From an uncultured Dysosmobacter sp. (GTDB lineage Bacteria > Bacillota > Clostridia > Oscillospirales > Oscillospiraceae), in NCBI RefSeq assembly GCF_947631165.1, contig NZ_CANRKH010000016.1:1-64000 (forward strand): DNA of 64,000 nt, written 5' to 3'. The notes beneath the pieces are model-generated. The model searched no databases. It was not told the origin of the DNA and saw only the letters and a program-made list of their open reading frames with translations. Both the position numbers and the translations under genes were made by a program. Below, piece by piece: positions 56,298 through 64,000 of this stretch (position 1 is its first letter; every line of letters starts with the position of its first letter).

Positions 56298-56571
56298 ACC
56301 TGTTCTCCTGTTCTGAAATGGAAGTGCGGTCGTGCTGATTTTAGTGTACCACAACGGCGGAAAAAGAACAATGAAAACTTTGCCAGGATGCGGGAGGGAG
56401 CGGTACGAGAAATCCCCACCCGTACGGGTTGGGATCATGAGTGGAGCGGATTTTGATCCGACGAGCACCGGGGCAAGAAAAACACTTTTTTACTCGCCCC
56501 TCCGTCCTATCCGACCGCGAATCCAGCGGAGCGAATCGCGGTCGGAAGCGAAGAAAAAGCACGTCTGGCGT

Positions 56572-56597
56572 ATGAAAAGGCCTTAAGGCCTTTTCAT
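56572..56597. repeat. Perfect 26-bp palindrome
   Basis: ATGAAAAGGCCTTAAGGCCTTTTCAT. Confidence 0.8.
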
Positions 56598-56741
56598 CGC
56601 CTTAGGGCTTTTTCTGAGCTGTACCAAGGCGATGAAAATACTTTTCCAGCCAAAAGGTTTGCCAAAGCCAAACCGAAGCCCAGCAAAGCGGGTTCGGTTT
56701 GGAAAGGAGGAGCAGCAGAATGAGCGCGCTCTGACTTTTGA

Positions 56742-56778
56742 AAAAAGTCGGAGCAAGCGATATGCCGCTTGCTCCGAC
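56742..56778 (-). terminator. Terminator downstream of tRNA-Ser(GCU)
   Basis: minus strand GTCGGAGCAAGCGGCATATCGCTTGCTCCGACTTTTTT. Confidence 0.85.
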
Positions 56779-56779
56779 G

Positions 56780-56873
56780 TGGCGCGGAAGGAGGGATTTG
56801 AACCCTCGCGGCGTTTATTAGACACCCTACTCCCTTAGCAGGGGAGCCCCTTCGGCCTCTTGGGTACTTCCGC
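56780..56873 (-). tRNA. tRNA-Ser (anticodon GCT), long variable arm, CCA encoded
   Basis: minus GCGGAAG...CTCCC-CTGCTAA-GGGAG...GGGTTCAAATCCC..CTTCCGCGCCA. Confidence 0.93.
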
Positions 56874-56890
56874 AGATCATATGAAAAAAG

Positions 56891-56978
56891 TGGCGGAGAG
56901 AGTGGGATTCGAACCCACGGATGCTTGCACATCGCCGGTTTTCAAGACCGGTTCCTTCAACCGCTCGGACATCTCTCC
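56891..56978 (-). tRNA. tRNA-Ser (anticodon TGA), CCA encoded
   Basis: minus GGAGAGATGTCCGAGCGGTTGAAGG...CCGGT-CTTGAAA-ACCGG...GGGTTCGAATCCC..TCTCTCCGCCA. Confidence 0.94.
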
Positions 56979-57116
56979 ACGAACCGGCAGGGGGGCCGCC
57001 GCCCCTCAAGCACCTGAAGTATGATACCATATCCGCTCCGGGTTTGTCAATATCAATTTCCCATTCGTGAGGAACTTCGCGGCGGTCCCGCACCCGGGGC
57101 CGCCGGAGACACGAAA

Positions 57117-57148
57117 GCGGGAAGCCCAATCGGACTTCCCGCTTCGGC
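57117..57148 (-). terminator. Terminator-like hairpin after flavodiiron gene
   Basis: AGCGGGAAGTCCGATTGGGCTTCCCGCTTT on minus strand. Confidence 0.7.
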
Positions 57149-57156
57149 GGATCGGA

Positions 57157-58374
57157 TCACTTATTGACAGAGGCGGCGATGGCATCGGCCAGGGCATCCA
57201 TCTCGCTCAGGTTCTGTTCCTGGAGGGAGGAAGCCATGGTCAATCCGTCGTCCAGGATGTCCATGTGCTTGAGCTTCTCCAGTTCCGCACGCATGAGGGC
57301 GCCGGACCGGGGCGCCCAGGAGCCGTTTTCCACCAGGGCTACGGTGCGCTTCTGAAGATTCAGGGCCTTCATGTCCGCCAGGAAGTTGTGCATGGGCGGG
57401 AAGATCCCCAGATTATAGGTGACGGAGGCCAGGACCAGGTGACTGTATTTGAACAGGTCGGAGATCAGGTAGCTCACATGGGTGCTGGACACGTCATAAA
57501 GCCGGGTATTGGTGACGCCCCGGTCTGCCAACTTGGCGGCCAGGACCTCGGCAGCGGTCTCGGTGTTGCCGTACATAGAGGCATAGACGATCATGACGCC
57601 CTTCTCCTCCGGCTCATAAGTGGCCCAGTGGACATACTTGTCGATGATATAGCCCAGGTCCTTCCGCCACACGGGACCGTGGAGGGGGCAGAGGTACTTG
57701 ATGTTGTCCAGACCCACGATGTTGGCCGCCTTGTTCAGCAGGGCCTGGACCTGGGGACCGTACTTGCCCACGATATTGGTGTAGTAGCGGCGGGCGTCGT
57801 CGATCCACTCGCCGTCAAAGTCGAACTCGTCGGCGAACAGCTTGCCGTCCAGGGCACGGAAGGAGCCGAAGGCGTCGGCGGAGAAGAGGACGCCGTTGGT
57901 GGTGTCGAAGGACACCATGGCCTCGGGCCAGTGGACCATGGGGGCGCTGACGAAGGCGATGGTGTGCTTGCCGAAGCACTTGGTATCGCCCTCCCGGACC
58001 TCCTCCACACGGCTGCTGTCGATGGGGAAGCCGAACTGGTGCAGCAGGATCACCGCCTTGGGGGAGGTGACGATCTTCACCTCCGGCCAGCGGAGGAGGA
58101 TCTCCTCAATGGAGGCGGCGTGATCCGGCTCCACGTGGTTGATGACCAGGTAATCCAGGGTGCGGCCGTCCAGAACGGCCTTCACATTGTCGATGAACTG
58201 ACGGCCCACGGACCAGTCGGCAGTGTCGAACAGAACGGTCTTTTCGTCCAGCAGGACGTAGGCGTTGTAGCTGACGCCGTGGTACAGGGGATGGATATTC
58301 TCAAACAGGGCCAGGCGGTGGTCGTTGGCACCGACCCAGTACAGATCGTCGGTGACTTTCCGGAAATTATACAT
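57157..58374 (-). CDS. Flavodiiron protein, A-type (FprA family)
   Basis: beta-lactamase-like diiron motif NHVEPDHAASIEE, LCPLHGPVWR, flavodoxin domain VMIVYASMYGNTETAAEVLA. Confidence 0.96.
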   Translation of the reverse strand: MYNFRKVTDDLYWVGANDHRLALFENIHPLYHGVSYNAYVLLDEKTVLFDTADWSVGRQFIDNVKAVLDGRTLDYLVINHVEPDHAASIEEILLRWPEVKIVTSPKAVILLHQFGFPIDSSRVEEVREGDTKCFGKHTIAFVSAPMVHWPEAMVSFDTTNGVLFSADAFGSFRALDGKLFADEFDFDGEWIDDARRYYTNIVGKYGPQVQALLNKAANIVGLDNIKYLCPLHGPVWRKDLGYIIDKYVHWATYEPEEKGVMIVYASMYGNTETAAEVLAAKLADRGVTNTRLYDVSSTHVSYLISDLFKYSHLVLASVTYNLGIFPPMHNFLADMKALNLQKRTVALVENGSWAPRSGALMRAELEKLKHMDILDDGLTMASSLQEQNLSEMDALADAIAASVNK

Positions 58375-58405
58375 AGCAGATACCTCCTTTTATCCTCAGG
58401 CAGCT

Positions 58406-60313
58406 TTAGACTTCGATTTCGATGAACTGGTCCACGCCCTCGCCGCAGTGGGGGCAGACCCAGCCTTCCGGCAGGTCCTGGAACTTGGTGCCGGGCTTGA
58501 CGTCGCTCTCGGGGTCGCCCACCAGCAGGTCGTACTCGTGGCCGCAGCCGTTGCAGATGTACAGCTTCCGAGGCTGCGTGATCTTCTTGGGCGTGGCACG
58601 CTTCATCTTCTTCATGGGCGGGGCGGGCAGTTTCTCGCCGGTGTCCAGGGCCTTGGTCAGCAGGGGCAGGATCTCCATCACATCGCCCACGATACCGTAG
58701 TCGCAGTTTTTGAAGATACGGGCGTTGGGGTCGATGTTGATGGCTACGATGGTGGAGGCGTCCTTGATGCCCTTCAGATGCTGGCCCGCACCGGAGATGC
58801 CGCAGGCGATGTACAGATTGCCCTTGAACTTCTGGCCGCTCATGCCCACATAGCGGTTCAGGGGGACGTATTGCAGCGTCTCGGCCACGGGACGGCTGGA
58901 GCCGATGGCGGCGCCGGCGGCCCTGGCCAGGTCTTCAATGAGCTTCATGTTCTTCTTTTCGCCGATGCCCTTGCCGGCGCTGACGACCCGCTCTGCCTGG
59001 ACGATGGGGGTGTCCATGGGGATGCCCACAGTGAAGTCATAGCCGTCCTTCTTCAGGGCTGCCACCAGAGCGTCGACCCGCTCCTGGGCGGTGCCGTCCT
59101 TCAGGATCTGTTTCTTGCGCTCGCCGGTCTCTGGACCGCGCTTCTGGACCGGGGCGGCGTCGGCTTTGCCTGCCTTGCCCAGGATGTGAGAGGCGATGAC
59201 GACCCGCTGGATCTCGTTGGTGCCCTCGTAGATGGTGGTGATCTTGGCGTCGCGGTAGAAGCGCTCCACCTCCATGCCCTTCAGGTAGCCGTTGCCGCCG
59301 AAGATCTGGAGAGCGTCGTTGGTGACCTCCAGAGCGATGTCGGAGGCGTACTGCTTGGCCATGGCAGACTCCATGCCGTAGGGGACATGGTCCTGCTTCA
59401 GATCGGCGGCGCTGTATACCAGCAGGCGGGCGCAGCGGAGCTTGGTGGCCATGTCGGCGATCTTGAAGGCGATGGACTGCTGCTGGCAGATGGGACGGCC
59501 GAACTGGACCCGCTCCTTGGAGTACTCCACAGCCGCCTCAAAGGCGCCCTGAGCGATGCCCAGCGCCTGGGCCGCGATGCCGATGCGGCCGCCGTCCAGA
59601 GTGCTCATGGCGATCTTGAAGCCCTGGCCCTCCTTGCCCAGCAGGTTCTCCTTGGGGACCTTCACGTTGTTGAAGAGAAGCTGGCAGGTGGCGGAGGAGC
59701 GGATGCCCATCTTGTCGTAGTGGTCGCCGAAGGTGAAGCCCTCCCAGCCCCGCTCCACGATGAAGGCGGAGATGCCCCGGGTTCCGATGTCCGGCGTGGT
59801 GACGGCAAAGACCACATAGGTGTCCGCCTCGCCGCCGTTGGTGATGAAGATCTTCTCGCCGTTCAGCAGCCAGTGGTCGCCCATGTCCACGGCGGTGGTC
59901 TCGGTGCCGCCGGCGTCGGAGCCGGCGTTAGGCTCCGTCAGGCCAAAGGCGCCGATCTTTTTGCCGGAGCACAGATCCGGCAGGTACTTCTTCTTCTGCT
60001 CCTCGGTGCCAAAGGCGTAGATGGGGTAGGTGCCCAGGGACGTGTGAGCCGACAGGATGACGCCGGTGCCGCCGTCCACCCGGGCCAGCTCCTCCACGGC
60101 GATGGCATAGCTCAGGGCGTCCAGCCCGGCACCGCCGTATTTCTTCTCATAGGGGATGCCCATCAGGCCCATTTCCCCCAATTTTTTGACGGCCGACCTG
60201 GGGAAGCGGTTCTCCTGGTCCAGCATAAACGCGATGGGCTTGACCTCCGCCTCCGCGAAGGCCCGGACCTTGGCCCGCAGTGCCTCGTGGGCTTCAGTGG
60301 TTTGATAGAACAT
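58406..60313 (-). CDS. Acyl-CoA dehydrogenase - EtfA FAD-domain - rubredoxin fusion protein (635 aa)
   Basis: ACAD (GAFGLTEPNAGSDAGG, IYEGTNEIQRVVIA); EtfA domain II (GNLYIACGISGAGQHLKGIKDASTIVAINIDPNARIFKNCDYGIVGDVMEILPLL); rubredoxin (YICNGCGHEYDLLVGDPESDVKPGTKFQDLPEGWVCPHCGEGVDQF). Confidence 0.96.
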   Translation of the reverse strand: MFYQTTEAHEALRAKVRAFAEAEVKPIAFMLDQENRFPRSAVKKLGEMGLMGIPYEKKYGGAGLDALSYAIAVEELARVDGGTGVILSAHTSLGTYPIYAFGTEEQKKKYLPDLCSGKKIGAFGLTEPNAGSDAGGTETTAVDMGDHWLLNGEKIFITNGGEADTYVVFAVTTPDIGTRGISAFIVERGWEGFTFGDHYDKMGIRSSATCQLLFNNVKVPKENLLGKEGQGFKIAMSTLDGGRIGIAAQALGIAQGAFEAAVEYSKERVQFGRPICQQQSIAFKIADMATKLRCARLLVYSAADLKQDHVPYGMESAMAKQYASDIALEVTNDALQIFGGNGYLKGMEVERFYRDAKITTIYEGTNEIQRVVIASHILGKAGKADAAPVQKRGPETGERKKQILKDGTAQERVDALVAALKKDGYDFTVGIPMDTPIVQAERVVSAGKGIGEKKNMKLIEDLARAAGAAIGSSRPVAETLQYVPLNRYVGMSGQKFKGNLYIACGISGAGQHLKGIKDASTIVAINIDPNARIFKNCDYGIVGDVMEILPLLTKALDTGEKLPAPPMKKMKRATPKKITQPRKLYICNGCGHEYDLLVGDPESDVKPGTKFQDLPEGWVCPHCGEGVDQFIEIEV

Positions 60314-60622
60314 ACTGCTTTCCTCCTTTTCCGCTTTTCATAGAAAATGTACGCTTCACGCCAATATTTGCAGGTAGTTATTGTAGATAGTATATATAGT
60401 ATATAAAAAGACGGGAGAAAAACAAAGTGATTTTTGCAACAGTGTGGGGCTTTTGGGAGGTGTCACAAAAAGTGATGGTATTTTTTGGCGTTTTCCATGG
60501 GGAGGGAGAGGCGCTTTTTCCATACGGCGCGGGGAAGAAAAGAAACCGCCCGGCAGGTCCTGCTGCCGGGCGGGGTGCTGTTCTGGCTGTTTGGAAAGGG
60601 GGCGGGGCCGCTGCGCCTCCGG

Positions 60623-61795
60623 TCAGATCCGGGCCACACCGGAGTCCCGGGCGGCCTGGGCCACGGCGGCGGCCACAGCGTCCTTCACCCGGGGGTCGAA
60701 GGCGGCGGGGATAATGTAATCGGCGGACAGCTCCTCGCCGGAGATCAATCCCGCCAGGGCGTGGGCGGCGGCGATCTTCATGGCGTCATTGATGTCGCTG
60801 GCCCGCACGTCCAGCGCGCCCCGGAAGATACCGGGGAAGGCCAGCACGTTGTTGATCTGGTTGGGGTAGTCGCTGCGGCCGGTGGAGACCACCGCCGCGC
60901 CGCCGGCTTTGGCGTCCTCGGGGAAGATCTCCGGCGTGGGATTGGCGCAGGCAAAGACAATCGCGTCCCGGTTCATGGTCCGTACCATCTCCGTGGTGAC
61001 GGAATTGGGGGCGGAGACGCCGATGAACACGTCGGCACCTGCCAGAGTCTCGGCCAGGTTCCCGGGCTTCCGGTCCAGATTGGTGACCTGGGCCATTTCC
61101 TCCTTGATCCAGTTGAGACCGTCCCGACCCGCGTAGATAGCGCCCTTGCGGTCGCAGAGGGTGATGCGCTTGGCTCCGGCGGAGAGCAGGAGCTTGGTGA
61201 TGGAGATGGCCGCCGCGCCGGCGCCGTTGATGACGATGCGGACCTCCTCCAGCCGTTTGCCCACCACCTTCAGGGCGTTGGTCAAGCCCGCCAGAGTGAT
61301 GACGGCGGTGCCGTGCTGGTCGTCGTGGAAGATGGGGATGTCGCAGCGCTCCTTCAGCTTCCGTTCGATCTCAAAGCAGCGGGGGGCGGCGATGTCCTCC
61401 AGGTTCACGCCGCCGAAGGACCCCGCCAGCAGGGCCACGGTGTTCACGATGTCGTCCACGTCCTTGCTGCGGACGCACAGGGGAATGGCGTCCACGCCGC
61501 CGAAGGCCTTGAACAGGACGCACTTGCCCTCCATGACGGGCATACCGGCCTCAGGGCCGATGTCGCCCAGGCCCAGAACGGCGGTGCCGTCGGTGACTAC
61601 GGCCACGGTGTTCCAGCGGCGGGTCAGTTCATAGCTCTTGTTGATATCCTTCTGAATCTCCAGGCAGGGCTGGGCCACGCCGGGGGTGTAGGCCAGGGAC
61701 AGGGCGTCCTTGCTGTCCACGGCGGCCCGGGGCGTCATTTCCAGCTTGCCCTTCCACTCATAATGCAGGCGCAGGGATTCCTTTGCATAATCCAT
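60623..61795 (-). CDS. NAD(P)-dependent malic enzyme
   Basis: DSKDALSLAYTPGVAQPCLEI; FHDDQHGTAVITLAGLTNAL; VINGAGAAAISI. Confidence 0.96.
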   Translation of the reverse strand: MDYAKESLRLHYEWKGKLEMTPRAAVDSKDALSLAYTPGVAQPCLEIQKDINKSYELTRRWNTVAVVTDGTAVLGLGDIGPEAGMPVMEGKCVLFKAFGGVDAIPLCVRSKDVDDIVNTVALLAGSFGGVNLEDIAAPRCFEIERKLKERCDIPIFHDDQHGTAVITLAGLTNALKVVGKRLEEVRIVINGAGAAAISITKLLLSAGAKRITLCDRKGAIYAGRDGLNWIKEEMAQVTNLDRKPGNLAETLAGADVFIGVSAPNSVTTEMVRTMNRDAIVFACANPTPEIFPEDAKAGGAAVVSTGRSDYPNQINNVLAFPGIFRGALDVRASDINDAMKIAAAHALAGLISGEELSADYIIPAAFDPRVKDAVAAAVAQAARDSGVARI

Positions 61796-61944
61796 GATGC
61801 GATGCTCCTCTCATTTGTTGAAAAGTGCTTTCTTCATTCTAGGGCAAAATGCTGGGGATGTCAATTCCAGATGAAAAATGTTTATGGGGCGGAGCACGGA
61901 AAAAGGGAGGGCCATTCGGCCCTCCCTTGGGTTCCAGCGGGAAG

Positions 61945-62142
61945 TTACAGAGACTTCTCGTAGGACTCGATCATCTTCTTGACCATCTGGCCGCCGACAG
62001 AGCCGGCCTCACGGCTGGTCAGGTCGCCGTTGTAGCCTTCCTTCAGGTTGACGCCCACCTCGGAGGCAGCCTCCATCTTGAACTTGTCCATGGCGGCGCG
62101 AGCCTCAGGAACGTTGATCTTGTTGTTGTTCTTGCTAGACAT
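61945..62142 (-). CDS. Alpha/beta-type small acid-soluble spore protein
   Basis: VPEARAAMDKFKMEAASEVGVNLKEGYNGDLTSREAGSVGGQMVKKMIESYEK. Confidence 0.95.
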   Translation of the reverse strand: MSSKNNNKINVPEARAAMDKFKMEAASEVGVNLKEGYNGDLTSREAGSVGGQMVKKMIESYEKSL

Positions 62143-62314
62143 AGTCAGTCTCTCCTTTTCATCAAATCAAATGTGGGTCTGTTGGGTATCGCAGGCATAG
62201 TTTGACTCGAAGGAACGGGAATATGCTGTTTTTTTGGCGGAAAAATTTTGACGATGGAGAAAATTTTTCTGAAACCATGGAGGAAGGCTGGACATTTGCG
62301 GCGGCAGCGGGTAT

Positions 62315-62402
62315 GATATAGTCAATTCGCTTAAGAAACACAAACGGTTTTTCAAGCGGGCTGCGCCGCTTTGTGCGGAGTACACGGTTATTGGCTATGA
62401 TA
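62315..62402 (+). repeat. Single three-hairpin repeat unit upstream of glmM
   Basis: GATATAGTCAATTCGCTTAAGAAACACAAACGGTTTTTCAAGCGGGCTGCGCCGCTT..TTATTGGCTATGATA aligns with 63811-63899. Confidence 0.8.
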
Positions 62403-62447
62403 AGGAGTTTTTCCAATAGATCTTAAATATGACAGTGGAGTGACGAT

Positions 62448-63812
62448 ATGGGTAAATATTTTGGTACAGACGGTTTTCGCGGCAAGGCGGGAGAGGGACT
62501 GACCGCCGCCCACGCTTATGAGATCGGCCGTTTTTTGGGCTGGTACTACGGCCGCGCCCAGCGGGCGCAGATCGTGGTGGGAAAGGATACCCGCCGGTCC
62601 AGCTATATGCTGGAATACGCTATCAGCGCGGGCATGGCTTCCTCCGGCGCGGACGTGTATCTGCTGCATGTGACCACCACGCCCTCGGTTTCTTATGTGA
62701 CCCGGACCGACGGCTTTGACTGCGGCGTGATGATCTCCGCCAGCCACAATCCCTTCTACGACAACGGCATCAAGCTGATGAACCGGGAAGGGGAAAAGAT
62801 GGACGAGGCCACCATCCGCCTGGTAGAGGACTATCTGGATGGGAAGCTGGAATTGGACGGCCAGCCCTGGAAGGAGCTGCCTCTGGCCACTGGAGAGGAT
62901 GTGGGCGCCATCGTGGACCACAGCGCTGGACGGAACCGGTACATTGGATATCTGATCTCCCTGGCCATGTACTCCTTCAAGGGAAAGAAGGTGGCGCTGG
63001 ACTGCGCCAACGGCAGCGCCTGGAGCATCGCCCCCAGCGTGTTCAAGGCATTGGGCGCCGAGGTGCGGGTCATCAACGACAGCCCTGACGGATTGAACAT
63101 CAACCGGGACGCCGGATCGACCCACATCGACGGCCTGCGGCAATACGTGCGGGAAAACCACATGGACGCGGGATTTGCCTTTGACGGCGACGCGGACCGC
63201 TGTCTGGCTGTGGACGAGAACGGCGAGCTGGTGGACGGCGACAAGATCATGTACATCTACGGCCTTTACATGAAGGAGCGGGGCAAGCTGGTGAACAACA
63301 CCGTGGTCACCACGGTGATGAGCAACTTTGGCCTGTACAAAGCCTTGGATGAGGCGGACATTGGCTACGTCAAGACCGCCGTGGGCGACAAGTACGTCTA
63401 TGAGTACATGGTCCAGCACGGCAACCGCATCGGCGGCGAGCAGTCCGGCCACATCATCTTCTCCAAGTATGCCCGGACCGGTGACGGTATCCTTACCGCG
63501 CTGAAGGTGATGGAGGTCATGCTGGCCAAGAAGCTGCCCCTGAGCCGTCTGGCGGAGCCGGTGACCATCTATCCTCAGGTGCTCATCAACGCCCGGGTGC
63601 GGGACAAGAAAGAAGCCCAGGAGGACCCGGCGGTACGGGCTGCGGTGCAGGCCGTGGCCGACGAGCTGGGCGGCACCGGCCGTATTCTGGTGCGGGAGTC
63701 CGGCACGGAGCCGCTGGTGCGGGTCATGGTGGAGGCGGAGACCCAGGAGCGCTGCCAGACGCTGGCGGAGCGGGTCGTGGCCGTCATTCGGGAACAGGGC
63801 CACATGGCCTGA
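62448..63812 (+). CDS. glmM: Phosphoglucosamine mutase
   Basis: MGKYFGTDGFRGKAGEGLTAAHAYEIGRFLG; ISASHNPFYDNGIKL; FDGDADR. Confidence 0.98.
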   Translation: MGKYFGTDGFRGKAGEGLTAAHAYEIGRFLGWYYGRAQRAQIVVGKDTRRSSYMLEYAISAGMASSGADVYLLHVTTTPSVSYVTRTDGFDCGVMISASHNPFYDNGIKLMNREGEKMDEATIRLVEDYLDGKLELDGQPWKELPLATGEDVGAIVDHSAGRNRYIGYLISLAMYSFKGKKVALDCANGSAWSIAPSVFKALGAEVRVINDSPDGLNINRDAGSTHIDGLRQYVRENHMDAGFAFDGDADRCLAVDENGELVDGDKIMYIYGLYMKERGKLVNNTVVTTVMSNFGLYKALDEADIGYVKTAVGDKYVYEYMVQHGNRIGGEQSGHIIFSKYARTGDGILTALKVMEVMLAKKLPLSRLAEPVTIYPQVLINARVRDKKEAQEDPAVRAAVQAVADELGGTGRILVRESGTEPLVRVMVEAETQERCQTLAERVVAVIREQGHMA

Positions 63813-64000
63813 TATAGTCAATTGACTTTAAAAATCGCAAGTGATTTTTAAAGCGGGCTATGCCCGCTGCGCACAAAGTGCACAGTCATTGACTATGAAA
63901 TCTAAATCAAGGCCGCATCCCGCGGCCTGTCACAGCGCATATGTGCTGTGACACTTGAAAAGTGGGTTTACCACTTTTTAAGTTATTTGATTATAGTTGA
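63811..64000. repeat. Inverted pair of three-hairpin repeat units downstream of glmM (second may be cut by window end)
   Basis: GATATAGTCAATTG...CATTGACTATGAAAT then inverted unit ending TTTGATTATAGTTGA. Confidence 0.8.

Noticed and set aside
58325-60343. 672-aa plus-strand ORF opposite the ACAD fusion gene
   Set aside because: Sequence is a typical antisense artefact (Ala/Gly/Val/His-rich), with no RBS or domain signal.

Overview
This is a high-GC Bacillota (Clostridia) chromosomal window. The Oscillospiraceae-like assignment is my inference from gene content and codon usage, not a search result. Positions 1-16.2 kb carry a nearly complete S10-spc-alpha ribosomal protein supercluster (3' end of rpsJ through rplQ, with secY, adk, map, a KOW protein, infA, rpmJ and rpoA). 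The remaining 48 kb is metabolic and housekeeping: NodB deacetylase, secG, lexA, a lysine riboswitch with an NhaC-type transporter, birA, a split chromate transporter, an ABC exporter, ylmH, a PAS regulator/RidA/PLP-dehydratase group, pyruvate:ferredoxin oxidoreductase, a maltodextrin uptake and degradation cluster, diaminopropionate ammonia-lyase, a copper operon, a G5/3D protein, rsmA, a zinc-type substrate-binding protein, two tRNA-Ser and one tRNA-Pro, malic enzyme, SASP and glmM. Two things stand out. (1) A single ORF fuses an acyl-CoA dehydrogenase, an EtfA-type FAD domain and a rubredoxin, and lies directly upstream of a flavodiiron protein in an apparent two-gene operon. This looks like a hard-wired acyl-CoA to O2/NO electron path. 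(2) Several families of hairpin-dense intergenic repeats are present: a three-hairpin unit that occurs singly or as inverted pairs (including on both sides of glmM), a second ~160-bp dispersed family with four recognisable copies, and a ~200-bp TIR-bearing element sitting between two exact 32-bp copies of a terminator hairpin. I saw no CRISPR array, rRNA, transposase gene or prophage block.
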